Program-made: the position numbers and the translations under genes
Part shown: positions 25,943 through 34,672 of the stretch, in pieces
How positions within the stretch are numbered: the first letter of the stretch is position 1
Layout: each line of letters opens with the position of its first letter
Notes under the pieces: model-generated
Told to the model about the DNA's origin: nothing
What the model saw: only the letters and a program-made list of their open reading frames with translations
The model's database searches: none
Assembly (NCBI GenBank): GCA_964619485.1
Contig: CAZUCI010000003.1
Location: forward strand, 1-64,000
Length of the DNA: 64,000 nt
Reading direction: 5' to 3'
DNA from: UBA2882 sp964619485
GTDB taxonomy: Bacteria; Bacillota; Clostridia; Lachnospirales; Lachnospiraceae

Positions 25943-26007
25943 GTATCAAAGGTACAAATAAACCATCTGCTTAAAATATGCTGCTTGCGGAAAGGCAGGA
26001 AAAGAGA

Positions 26008-27525
26008 TTGTATCGATTACTGATTGTAGATGATGAGAAGATAGAGCGAAATGGAATCCGTTTTTTATTGAAGCAGATGGATTTTAAATGTGAGATTGAG
26101 GAGGCAGTTAACGGTGCGGAGGCACTGAAGCTGATCAGGGAGAAGGACTACGATATCCTGCTTACAGATGTAAAGATGCCGTTTATGGACGGAATTGAAT
26201 TGATTGGCCGGGTAAAAATGACCGGCAAGGATATCCGCAGTGTGATTTTCAGTGGCTGCAATGAGTTTGATTATGCCAAAAGAGCGATCAGTCTGGGTGT
26301 GAAGGATTATATTTTAAAGCCTGTGGACCCTAAAGAATTTCAGAACACTTTAATGAAGGTGGCTGCGGAGCTTGAGGAGGACCGGATGGAATCCGACCTG
26401 AAGAGCCGGAGTATGAGCTTTATGAAGGAGCATGCCCTTTTTCAGCTTTTAAATGGCATGGAGCTTTCGGTGGTTTTGGATGAGAGTAAAGGGATTGTGA
26501 CCAGAGAACAGCTGGAGGAATACAGTCGTATCATGCTGTTGGAATTTAACCATGAGGTCTTTGGCAAAAAGGATTTTGATTATAAAACGATAAAAGAGTT
26601 CGATAATCTTGGAATTTCCGAGTATTTGAATCTGAATCAGCAGCAGTCAGTACTTTTTTTTAAAGACCGTGATATGGACTGCGTGGCAGCAGCAAGAGTC
26701 ATTACAGAAGCCATGAAGAAGGAAATGGAAGAAGACTGTTATGTAGCTATTTCTTCGGAATTGAAAAGCCCGGAACAGATTCCAAATGCAATGGATGAGA
26801 TGGAGCTTTTGATGGAAAACAAATTCTATCATCCGGAGATTATGATTTACTATTATAATATGGAACAAAATTCAGGGGATATCATTCAGTTTGAGGATGA
26901 TACTTTGATGAAGCAGATGAAGCAGGACATTAAAATGAAAGATATTTCCGGCTTGAAGGAGCACTTTTCCAGATTCTGTGCAAAGTATCGTAATAAAACA
27001 GAATATTCGCAGATTTATATTAAGTTTCTGTTTTCCAATCTGTTAAAGGATATCTACACAGATTTGGACAGCGGTACGGATCAGGAGCTCAATTCAGAAA
27101 TTGAGCGTTTGTATATGGTTGCGGATTTTAAAGCGGTCATGGATATTGTCAATGCCGCTGTTGAGAAGCTGGAGAAAAAGTATGTAAACAGTTCCCAGTC
27201 AGCTCACAGAGAGGTTGATGTGGTAAAGCAGTATATTTATGATCACTATGGAAGTGAAATCGGGATTGATATGTTAGCGGAGATGGTTTATATGGCACCA
27301 AGCTATCTGAGTGCCGTTTTTAAAAAGGAAACAGGACAGAATTTAAGTAAATTCATCAAGGCTTACCGAATGGAAAAAGCAAAGGACAGACTGGAAAATT
27401 CTCTGGCAAAGATTGTGGATATTTCCAATGAATGCGGGTATGCAAATGTATCCTATTTCTGTTCCAGCTTCCGGGAGTATTTTGGCGTCAGTCCCCAGAA
27501 GTTCCGTGAAAACGGTGGAGAATAA
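26008..27525 (+). CDS. yesN: YesN-like response regulator (REC + AraC output)
   Basis: About 505 residues. The N-terminal receiver domain has LLIVDDE and phospho-acceptor D in LLTDVKMPF (residue 54 from this start), followed by a linker of about 270 residues and a C-terminal AraC-type DNA-binding domain (YMAPSYLSAVFKKETGQNL, then YANVSYFCSSFREYFG). The start is placed at TTG 26008, preceded by AGGAAAAG, because family members begin YRLLIVDDE; an ATG at 25978 lacks a Shine-Dalgarno. Its partner YesM follows with a one-base overlap. It probably controls the carbohydrate importer downstream. Confidence 0.9.
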   Translation: MYRLLIVDDEKIERNGIRFLLKQMDFKCEIEEAVNGAEALKLIREKDYDILLTDVKMPFMDGIELIGRVKMTGKDIRSVIFSGCNEFDYAKRAISLGVKDYILKPVDPKEFQNTLMKVAAELEEDRMESDLKSRSMSFMKEHALFQLLNGMELSVVLDESKGIVTREQLEEYSRIMLLEFNHEVFGKKDFDYKTIKEFDNLGISEYLNLNQQQSVLFFKDRDMDCVAAARVITEAMKKEMEEDCYVAISSELKSPEQIPNAMDEMELLMENKFYHPEIMIYYYNMEQNSGDIIQFEDDTLMKQMKQDIKMKDISGLKEHFSRFCAKYRNKTEYSQIYIKFLFSNLLKDIYTDLDSGTDQELNSEIERLYMVADFKAVMDIVNAAVEKLEKKYVNSSQSAHREVDVVKQYIYDHYGSEIGIDMLAEMVYMAPSYLSAVFKKETGQNLSKFIKAYRMEKAKDRLENSLAKIVDISNECGYANVSYFCSSFREYFGVSPQKFRENGGE

Positions 27526-29249
27526 TGCTTATGGAGAAAAAAAGAGGTTTGAAACTGCGGGCATGGTTTAAAAACCGAAAGCTTCGCTATAAATTCCTGT
27601 TTGTATATGGTCTGGCCGGTTTTGTCCCGATTATTGCAATTTTGATTGCCACCTATGTTCAGCTGCGTGGTATCTTGTGGGAAAAGGAAATAGAAAACCT
27701 GGATTCCTATGTGTATCAGGCAGAAAATGCTATGGACAGCGAACTGGAAATTTATAACAATCTGTCAAATTATATTTCCTTTAACCAGTCCATTGCCCAG
27801 GTAATCAGTTCCAGAAATTCCTCAAATTATCAGATTTATGACCAAATGGTTACAGTTATTGATCCACTGCTTTCTTCTATCATGTATTTTCATTCGGATG
27901 TTAACGCGGTGACGATTTATGCGGATGGAGATCTGGTAAAGCATGGGTCGACGGTAGCACCCCTGTCTGAAATTGAAAGGGAACCCTGGTTTGACGAGGT
28001 GCTTTCAGACAATGAAATTCACTGGTATGTAGATGAAAAGGCCGGGATTGCCTATTCCGTCTGCAAGATGGCAATGTTAGATCAGTATCATGTAAAGGGT
28101 GTGCTGTATCTGAGCATTGATTATGACAGTGTGTTTCGTCCCTTTAGAGAAAGTCTGAACAATAACTATGGGGTGTTTATTACCAATCAGGAAGGAATCT
28201 GTGTCTATCAAAATTCAGTATTTAGCGGACCAAACGCCAATGACAAGCTGACCTACAGTGAATATTTGGAATGCAGAGAGCTTGAGGATTGTGGATATCA
28301 GTTTGTGGAGGGGAGCTCCAAGACCACAGACTGGAACATTGTTGTCTACAAGCCTGACAGGCTGATTATTTCATCCATGCAGCCAATTGAAGTGATTATT
28401 GTGATTGCTTTTGCAGTTTCTCTGATTGTATGTGTGCTCTGTATTCGAATTGTTTCAGAATTTCTTACAAAGCGTATTGCAAGATTGCAGACCAATATGC
28501 GTGCGGTTGAAAAGGGTAATCTGAGTATTGAAATGAAGGCGGACAGTACCGATGAAATTGGTGAATTGATAGAGGGCTTTAATAACATGGTACGTAAGCT
28601 GGATCAGTCCATCAATGAGGTATATCGCAGTAAGATCAAGGAAAAAGAATATGAAATGCGCGCACTTCAGGCACAGATTAATCCGCACTTTTTGTATAAT
28701 TCTCTTTCCATTATAAATTGGAAAGCTATCGAGGCGGGAGAAGAGGATATCAGCAAAATCACATTGTCCCTGTCCACTTTTTATCGTACCTCTTTAAATA
28801 AGGGAAAGAACGTGATGCCGATTTCTGATGAGGTGGACAATATGAGATCCTATCTGAACATTCAGTTGATCATGCATGATAACAGCTTTGACTCTGAGAT
28901 CGATATTGATCCGGGCATTATGAAATATATGACCTTAAATCTGGTGCTCCAGCCGTTGATTGAAAATGCCATTAATCATGGCATTGACGTAATGCCGGAG
29001 GGAAGAGGTAAAATTACCATTTTAGGACGTCAGGATGAAAAGGAAGTCTATTTAAGCGTACTTGACAATGGAGTCGGCATGACAGAGGAGCAGAGCCAGC
29101 GCATTATTTCCGAGGATTCCAAAGGCTACGGGGTCCGCAATGTCAATGAACGTATCAAGCTTTTCTATGGGGAACAATATGCACTTATCATTGAGAGTAC
29201 TCCTGGAAAGGGAACCAGCGTTACCATTCATTTTCCGAAGAATCTGTAG
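27525..29249 (+). CDS. yesM: YesM-like sensor histidine kinase
   Basis: A 574-residue kinase of the LytS/YesM class. It has a membrane helix at about 25-45, an extracellular Cache-like domain of about 240 residues, a second helix at about 287-308, HAMP, then the His_kinase domain with H388 in QINPHFLYNSL and an ATP-binding domain with QPLIENAINHG and DNGVGM. It senses an extracellular ligand, probably an oligosaccharide or the loaded binding protein, and phosphorylates YesN. ATG 27531 after GGTGGAG is an alternative start. Confidence 0.93.
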   Translation: MLMEKKRGLKLRAWFKNRKLRYKFLFVYGLAGFVPIIAILIATYVQLRGILWEKEIENLDSYVYQAENAMDSELEIYNNLSNYISFNQSIAQVISSRNSSNYQIYDQMVTVIDPLLSSIMYFHSDVNAVTIYADGDLVKHGSTVAPLSEIEREPWFDEVLSDNEIHWYVDEKAGIAYSVCKMAMLDQYHVKGVLYLSIDYDSVFRPFRESLNNNYGVFITNQEGICVYQNSVFSGPNANDKLTYSEYLECRELEDCGYQFVEGSSKTTDWNIVVYKPDRLIISSMQPIEVIIVIAFAVSLIVCVLCIRIVSEFLTKRIARLQTNMRAVEKGNLSIEMKADSTDEIGELIEGFNNMVRKLDQSINEVYRSKIKEKEYEMRALQAQINPHFLYNSLSIINWKAIEAGEEDISKITLSLSTFYRTSLNKGKNVMPISDEVDNMRSYLNIQLIMHDNSFDSEIDIDPGIMKYMTLNLVLQPLIENAINHGIDVMPEGRGKITILGRQDEKEVYLSVLDNGVGMTEEQSQRIISEDSKGYGVRNVNERIKLFYGEQYALIIESTPGKGTSVTIHFPKNL

Positions 29250-29269
29250 TATGAGGGGGATTAAAAGTC

Positions 29270-29349
29270 AGTTTCAATGAAAGTGAGTTTCAATGAAAGT
29301 TTGTTCCAATGAAAGTGAGTCCCAATGAAAATCAGTTCCAAAGAAAGTT
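29270..29349 (+). repeat. Tandem array of 16-bp units (5 copies)
   Basis: Units of the type AGTTTCAATGAAAGTG start at 29270, 29286, 29302, 29318 and 29334. The first two are nearly identical and later copies drift. It lies just after the yesM stop. Confidence 0.85.
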
Positions 29350-29426
29350 GGGAACAAGAGTTACGGGCAAATAAGTGAGGCTGTAAGCTTCGCAGCCTGC
29401 TTAAGTTATTGGGAATGTTTTAAGGT

Positions 29427-29461
29427 TTTCGATATAGCAAAAGATTTTTGCTATATCGAAA
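29427..29461. repeat. Perfect 16-bp inverted repeat containing TCGATATAGC
   Basis: TTTCGATATAGCAAAA (29427-29442) and TTTTGCTATATCGAAA (29446-29461) surround a 3-base loop GAT. The word TCGATATA or its complement recurs near 29514, 29534, 29563 and 29640. It has no T tract, so it is not an ordinary terminator. Confidence 0.85.
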
Positions 29462-29672
29462 GACTTCTTGCTACATAACCTCATTTGACGTTTACATAAT
29501 GTCTTTCTTTCGATATGCAAAAACTAAAACTCTATATCGAAGCTTTTTTCGTGATTTTCCTCGATATAGGAAAAGTGGTTACGTATATTGAAAATTAGTT
29601 TACATAATTTAGTTATGTTAACCATTTTGCCTGATTTTTTTCGATATAGAAATTCTTGATGTCTATATTGAA

Positions 29673-29770
29673 AACTACATGAAAATAACTACATGAAAAT
29701 AACTACATGAAAATAACTATATGAAAATAACTATATGAGAAATGACTTCATGAGGAATAACTACATAAAA
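29673..29770 (+). repeat. Tandem array of 14-bp units
   Basis: AACTACATGAAAAT is repeated three times exactly (29673, 29687, 29701), once with one change (29715), and then in degenerate form to about 29770. Confidence 0.85.
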
Positions 29771-30017
29771 ATTGAAAAGGCTTCCCGTCCAACCGCTGTT
29801 ATCACTTCTCCTCCCAGGAAAATCCCAATTAATCAATTCACTTCCTGTCAAATTTCAACTAATTAATTTTTCCATCCACAATTTAATCTATCTTTTTAAG
29901 TTGAATGCCCATTACTTAACCATTTTCTGCAATTAGCAAGCACAAAATATGTGTTATGTAAACCCGTTGGACGTAGAGCGTTTCAATTCTGTTCCTACAG
30001 AAAAAAATAAGAGAAAT

Positions 30018-30151
30018 ATTGGACACCAGGGACATGAAATGTCTCCTGGCGTCCAATAACGATGAACAAATCATCAAATTTCAATTATGTAAACTACTTA
30101 TGTCAACTATTTTGGACGTACAACAGACATTTGCAATCCTGACGTCCAAAA
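30018..30151. repeat. Two hairpins built on TTGGACG words
   Basis: First hairpin: an 18-bp arm at 30018-30035 starting ATTGGACACCAGG pairs with 30039-30057 (one mismatch, one bulge, loop GAA). Second: TTTTGGACGT (30110-30119) pairs with ACGTCCAAAA (30142-30151) across a 22-base loop. Confidence 0.8.
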
Positions 30152-30326
30152 CAGATTTATCTTAGTCCTTGGCATGGAGTACAATTTAATCTTTTCAAAC
30201 ATTTTCAAGCCTCTTTATGTATATTTATGCCTCTTTTATGTATTTCTATATATCTATATATACCTTTAATATACCTTGCAACCTCTTTGAACTGCTAAAA
30301 GAGGAAAAACATAAACATGCTGCGAA

Positions 30327-30480
30327 GCTTACATCTTTTCATGAGGGTGCTTATGTCACCACCGGTACTTATGCGCGGTTTTGTCGCGCATTACGTACCG
30401 CTGTGAGTGACATGCAGCGAGAGCGTGCCCTCATGGAAACGGTGTAAGCCTCCCCTCGTGGAAACGGTGTAAGCCTCCCC
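30327..30480. repeat. 123-nt nested palindrome with adjoining 25-bp duplication
   Basis: Successive paired arms are GCTTACA/TGTAAGC (30327/30443), CATGAGGG/CCCTCATG (30340/30428), ATGTCAC/GTGACAT (30353/30407), CGGTAC/GTACCG (30363/30395) and TGCGCG/CGCGCA (30372/30385). The right arm is part of a 25-bp unit repeated in tandem at 30431-30455 and 30456-30480 (one mismatch). It resembles a mobile REP/MITE-like palindrome. Confidence 0.8.
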
Positions 30481-30529
30481 ACTTGTCATATTTACCAACC
30501 CCCAGATTAGAATCCTTCAATACAGCGAA

Positions 30530-30597
30530 ACAATTAACTTCAAAAGACAATTAACTTCAAAAGACAATTAACTTCAAAAAACAATTAACTTCAAAAA
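30530..30597 (+). repeat. Tandem array of 17-bp units (4 copies)
   Basis: ACAATTAACTTCAAAAG starts at 30530, 30547, 30564 and 30581; the last two copies end in A instead of G. Confidence 0.88.
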
Positions 30598-30687
30598 ACA
30601 TATCATTTTTATATCAAGAAATATCACATCATAAAAAATCAACATGTTTCAAAAATAATTGATATATACGAATTTCATTTGTTTTTC

Positions 30688-30742
30688 TATAATGTGTTCA
30701 TAGGGTAAAGGTACTACAAAGTAACCAAAAAACTTTATGAGT
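30688..30742 (+). promoter_or_regulatory. malE promoter -10 and shared two-block element (copy B)
   Basis: TATAAT at 30688-30693 has no good -35 partner, suggesting activator dependence. The predicted transcript starts near 30700, so GGGTAAAGGTAC (30703-30714) lies at its 5' end and AAAACTTTATGAGT (30729-30742) follows 14 bases later, just before the Shine-Dalgarno GAAGGAG. A stem GGTACT/AGTAACC can form between the blocks. The same two blocks occur upstream of malQ-glgP at 21923-21960. Confidence 0.62.
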
Positions 30743-30757
30743 GAAGGAGACAAAACT

Positions 30758-32086
30758 ATGAAATTCAAAAAAGCTATGGCACTTGTTTTAGCAGGTGCAA
30801 TGTGTATGTCAACACTGACAGCATGTGGAAGCCAGGCAGCAGAGACTGCTGAACCTGAGGCTACAGAAGAGACAACAGAAGCAACAGAGGAAACAGCAGA
30901 AGCAACAGAAGAGACAGAAGAAGCTGCTCCAGCTGAAGAGGAAGCAATTACAACAACATTAACAGTTTGGGGACCTGCAGAGGATCAGTCAGCTGATTAC
31001 GGCGAATGGTTACAGACAGAATGTGAAGCATTTAATGCTGAGCATCCAAACTGGGATATCACATTTGAATATGGTACATGTAGTGAAGGTGATGCAGCAA
31101 AAACTGTAACACAGGATCCAGATGCATCTGCAGACGTTTACATGTTCGCAAATGATCAGGTACAGACATTAATCGATGCCGGCGCACTTGCAGAGCTTGG
31201 TGGAAGCACAGCAGATTATGTTAAATCAACAAACTCAGAAGCAATTGTAAATTCCGTAACAGTAGACGGCGGAATCTACGGTGTTCCTTTTACAACAAAC
31301 ACATGGTATATGTTCTATGATAAGAGCGTATTCACAGAAGATGATATCAAGAGCTTAGACACAATGTTAGAAAAAGGAAAGGTTTCCTTCCCATTAACAA
31401 ACTCCTGGTATATCGCATCCTTCTATGTAGCTAACGGATGTACCTTCTTCGGTGATGGAACAGACAACGAAGCAGGCATTGACTGTGGTGGACAGAAAGG
31501 TGTAGACGTAACAAATTACTTAGTAGACTTAGTTGCAAATCCTAACTTCATCAATGATGATAATGAATCCGGTTTAGCTGGTTTCGCTGATGGATCTGTA
31601 TCTGCAGTATTTACAGGTTCCTGGGGATATGCAGCAGCTAAAGATGCAGTAGGTGACAATCTTGGAATCGCCTGCTTACCAACAGCAAACATTGGCGGAG
31701 CTGACAAACAGTTATTATCCTTTGCAGGATCTAAAGCAATCGGTGTAAATCCTACATGTGAATATCCACAGGTAGCAGTAGCACTTGCACTGTATCTTGG
31801 AAATAAAGATTCTCAGTTATCTCACTACACAGCAAGAAATATCGTTCCTTGTAACACAGAGCTGTTAGCAGAAGATACAATCCAGCAGGATGAGTTAGTA
31901 GTAGCTCAGAATGATACATTTGATAACACATCCATTCTTCAGCCATTCGTAGCTAAGATGGGTAACTACTGGACACCAGCTGAAAACTTTGGTAAATCCT
32001 TAGTAAACGGCGAAGTTACACACGACAACGCAGAGGAAATGACAGAAAACTTCAATACATCTTTAAATACTGATGTTGCAGAGTAA
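30758..32086 (+). CDS. malE: Maltodextrin-type ABC transporter substrate-binding lipoprotein
   Basis: A 442-residue lipoprotein: signal peptide with lipobox LTAC (C23), then a Thr/Glu/Ala-rich linker to about residue 64 (ATEETTEATEET repeats), then a family 1 solute-binding fold (TLTVWGPAEDQ, GVPFTTNTWYMFYDK, AVFTGSWGYAAA) resembling MalE. GAAGGAGA at 30743 sets ATG 30758. It captures malto-oligosaccharides at the cell surface for the permeases downstream. Codon use is more biased than in its neighbours (many GCA, ACA, GTA), which fits high expression. Confidence 0.9.
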   Translation: MKFKKAMALVLAGAMCMSTLTACGSQAAETAEPEATEETTEATEETAEATEETEEAAPAEEEAITTTLTVWGPAEDQSADYGEWLQTECEAFNAEHPNWDITFEYGTCSEGDAAKTVTQDPDASADVYMFANDQVQTLIDAGALAELGGSTADYVKSTNSEAIVNSVTVDGGIYGVPFTTNTWYMFYDKSVFTEDDIKSLDTMLEKGKVSFPLTNSWYIASFYVANGCTFFGDGTDNEAGIDCGGQKGVDVTNYLVDLVANPNFINDDNESGLAGFADGSVSAVFTGSWGYAAAKDAVGDNLGIACLPTANIGGADKQLLSFAGSKAIGVNPTCEYPQVAVALALYLGNKDSQLSHYTARNIVPCNTELLAEDTIQQDELVVAQNDTFDNTSILQPFVAKMGNYWTPAENFGKSLVNGEVTHDNAEEMTENFNTSLNTDVAE

Positions 32087-32103
32087 TAGAAAATAAGTGT
32101 GAA

Positions 32104-32145
32104 GGTGCTCCGGGCCGTTTGAAACGGTGCTGGAGCACTTTATGA
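32104..32145 (+). promoter_or_regulatory. Hairpin between malE and malF
   Basis: GGTGCTCC pairs with GGAGCACT around an inner CCGTTT/AAACGG hairpin. No T tract follows, so it probably protects the malE mRNA 3' end or reduces read-through, giving more binding protein than permease. Confidence 0.6.
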
Positions 32146-32252
32146 ATAAAGAGATATGTTTGCTAAGGCAAACAGCAGTATATTTTTCCAATCTAATTCA
32201 AGCTTAACAAAATAAGATAGTTCTATTACAACGAAACGGAGGTGTTTAAGCA

Positions 32253-33632
32253 ATGAAATTGAAACAGAAAACAAAAGGCAAAAAAGAATTTTCCGACACC
32301 TATTCCATTGGTAAAGCACTGAAAAACGGAGATGTTTTTACAAGGTTATCTTTTCTGATTATGGGTCTTGGCTGTCTGGTGAGAAAACAGTTTGTTAAGG
32401 GAGTGGTATTTCTTGCAGCTGAGATAGCATTTATCCTGTATATGGTAAGAAACGGTGTTAATAATGTGGAGAGGTTCATTGCATTAGGCGGACAGGCACA
32501 GGAAAAAGTATGGAATGAAGCAAAAGGGGTATTTGAATACACCAAGGGTGACAGTTCCCTGTTAATGCTTTTATATGGTGTCTGTACAATAGCCCTGATT
32601 GTACTGTTTGTCATTATCTGGATTTTAAATGTACATAGTACTTATAAAGCACAGTGCCTGAAACAGGAGGGAAAGAATGTTCCTGGATTAAAGGAGGATT
32701 TTGTTTCTCTGTTTGATAAGAATCTTCATTGCTTATTATTGCCACTGCCGACAATTGGTATTGTTGTATTTACGATCCTTCCCCTGATTTTCATGATTTG
32801 TATGGCATTTACAAATTACAGTAAATTAGATTCCCATAACCTGATTTTTAACTGGGTTGGATTAAAGAACTTTGTCAAAATTTTGAACTTTAAGGATTCC
32901 GTTGGTGGAACCTTCTGGTCTGTTTTGGGATGGACGCTTGTATGGGCAGTAGCAGCAACCTTCAGTAACTATATTTTAGGTATGCTTTTAGCAATTGTAA
33001 TTAACCGTAAAGGAACAAGAAAAAAGGGAATGTGGCGTGTTATCTTTTTAATGTCCGCAGCAATTCCTCAGTTCGTTTCCTTACTGTTGATGAGAACAAT
33101 CTTCAGTCAGAATGGTATTATCAATACCCTGCTGATTCAGAATGGAACAATCAACAATGCAATTCCATTCTGGACAAATGCAACACTTGCAAGAGTTATG
33201 GTTATTCTGATTAATATCTGGATTGGTATTCCTTTTACCATGGTTCAGGTAACCGGTATTTTACAGAATATTCCGTCGGATCTGTATGAGGCGGCCAAGG
33301 TTGATGGCGCAGGCCCTGTAACAACCTTCTTTAAGATTACATTACCGTATATGCTATTTGTAACAGCCCCATATCTGATTACAACCTTTGCATCAAACAT
33401 CAATAACTTTAATGTTATTTACCTTCTTTCCAATGGTGCACCTACGCCGGTTGGAAGAACAGCTGGAAAGACAGACCTGTTAGTAACCTGGCTGTATAAG
33501 TTAACAGTAGATAACCAGTATTACAATTTAGGCGCAGTCATCGGTATTATGTCCTTCGTGGTACTTGCGACAGTATCCCTGATCACATATCACAATACAA
33601 CGTCATATAAGGATGAGGAGGGATTCCAGTAA
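32253..33632 (+). CDS. malF: ABC transporter permease, MalF-like
   Basis: A 459-residue permease. An N-terminal extension with two helices (about 35-65 and 105-125) precedes the six-helix core. The EAA loop EAAKVDGAGPVTTFFKITLP at about residues 347-366 contacts the ATPase. CGGAGGTG precedes ATG 32253, and its stop overlaps the start of the next gene by one base. No ATPase gene is present here, so a shared MsmX/MalK-type ATPase from elsewhere is expected. Confidence 0.9.
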   Translation: MKLKQKTKGKKEFSDTYSIGKALKNGDVFTRLSFLIMGLGCLVRKQFVKGVVFLAAEIAFILYMVRNGVNNVERFIALGGQAQEKVWNEAKGVFEYTKGDSSLLMLLYGVCTIALIVLFVIIWILNVHSTYKAQCLKQEGKNVPGLKEDFVSLFDKNLHCLLLPLPTIGIVVFTILPLIFMICMAFTNYSKLDSHNLIFNWVGLKNFVKILNFKDSVGGTFWSVLGWTLVWAVAATFSNYILGMLLAIVINRKGTRKKGMWRVIFLMSAAIPQFVSLLLMRTIFSQNGIINTLLIQNGTINNAIPFWTNATLARVMVILINIWIGIPFTMVQVTGILQNIPSDLYEAAKVDGAGPVTTFFKITLPYMLFVTAPYLITTFASNINNFNVIYLLSNGAPTPVGRTAGKTDLLVTWLYKLTVDNQYYNLGAVIGIMSFVVLATVSLITYHNTTSYKDEEGFQ

Positions 33633-34519
33633 TGAAAAAAAATGCAAATGAGTATATGGCTTTAAAACCGCATAAGGAAAGATGGACCGGCGGTGATATC
33701 GTTACACACATTTTTTTGACAATTCTGTCTGTTATCTGGCTGCTCCCGGTTGCATGGGTGGTATTAATCAGCTTTAAGGCAGAAAAGGGACAGTATATTT
33801 CAACGATTATTCCAAAGGGATTCACAATCAACAATTATGTGAAGCTGTTTACAGATACCGGAATTTTGAATTTCCCTAAAATGTTTGTGAATACATTGAT
33901 TATCTCCGTATTTACATGTTTGATTTCCACATTCTTTGTACTTTGCGTTTCCTACTGTATGTCCAGGATGCGTTTTAAACTGAGAAAGGCATACATGAAT
34001 ATTGCATTGATTCTGGGAATGTTCCCCGGATTCATGGCTATGATTGCCGTTTACTATATTTTAAAGGCAATCGGTCTTTCGGAAGGCTCCATGATCCGCG
34101 TGGCATTAATCCTTGTATATTCTGCAGGCTCAGGACTTACCTTCTATGTTGCGAAAGGATTCTTTGATACCATTCCAAAGGCTCTGGAGGAGGCAGCTTT
34201 CCTGGATGGGGCCAACAGATGGCAGACATTTACGCGCATCATCATTCCGCTCAGTAAGCCAATTATTGTATATACGGTTATTCAGTCCTTTATGGCTCCA
34301 TGGCTGGACTTCGTATTTGCAAAGGTTATCTGCAGAGCCAATACAGACTACTATACGGTCTCCCTTGGTTTGTGGAATATGCTTGAAAAAGAGTATGCAT
34401 ACCAGTGGTTTAACTGCTTTACAGCAGGTGCGGTCGTAGTTTCTGTTCCAATGGCCATTTTATTTATGGCGATGCAGAGATTCTACCATCAGACAATGTC
34501 TGGATCTGTTAAGGGTTAG
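33632..34519 (+). CDS. malG: ABC transporter permease, MalG-like
   Basis: A 295-residue six-helix permease with the EAA loop EAAFLDGANRWQTFTRIIIP at about residues 188-207. It pairs with the MalF-like protein to form the channel. The start overlaps the malF stop (TAATG). A terminator-like hairpin lies about 115 bases downstream. Confidence 0.92.
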   Translation: MKKNANEYMALKPHKERWTGGDIVTHIFLTILSVIWLLPVAWVVLISFKAEKGQYISTIIPKGFTINNYVKLFTDTGILNFPKMFVNTLIISVFTCLISTFFVLCVSYCMSRMRFKLRKAYMNIALILGMFPGFMAMIAVYYILKAIGLSEGSMIRVALILVYSAGSGLTFYVAKGFFDTIPKALEEAAFLDGANRWQTFTRIIIPLSKPIIVYTVIQSFMAPWLDFVFAKVICRANTDYYTVSLGLWNMLEKEYAYQWFNCFTAGAVVVSVPMAILFMAMQRFYHQTMSGSVKG

Positions 34520-34633
34520 TATTTCCTTAACAGGCTGGAAATGTTATAATTGAATAAGATTGGAAAAGGATAAGGGGTGTATCCTCTGTCTCACCTCCGA
34601 ATATGAAAGAAAAATTCAGAAAGGTAAAAGTGG

Positions 34634-34656
34634 GAGAGAGGAACATCCTCTTTTTG
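34634..34656 (+). terminator. Terminator after malG
   Basis: AGAGGA pairs with TCCTCT around ACA and is followed by TTTTT. It ends before the separate solute-binding gene. Confidence 0.7.
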
Positions 34657-34672
34657 ATAGAAAGGTTATAAT

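Larger units (their letters stand above)
29250..30757. other. 1.5-kb repeat-rich intergenic region
   Basis: No credible gene lies between yesM and the malE-like gene. The stretch is A+T-rich and built of short tandem arrays (16-, 14- and 17-bp units), several long hairpins, recurring TCGATATAG and TTTACATAA words, a 123-nt nested palindrome and a 25-bp duplication. These are listed separately. The malE leader element is at its right end. Confidence 0.8.

Noticed and set aside
25945..25965. Third copy of the GGTAAAGGTAC leader element before yesN
   Set aside because: Only AAAGGTAC is shared and the second block is missing; could be chance.
30217..30447. 76-codon frame in the repeat-rich region
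   Set aside because: It lies over the nested palindrome, with no ribosome binding site and a composition set by the inverted repeat.
29270..30597. Short tandem arrays as a possible second CRISPR array
   Set aside because: Units of 14-17 bp are directly adjacent with no spacers and do not resemble the 36-nt repeat at 9032.
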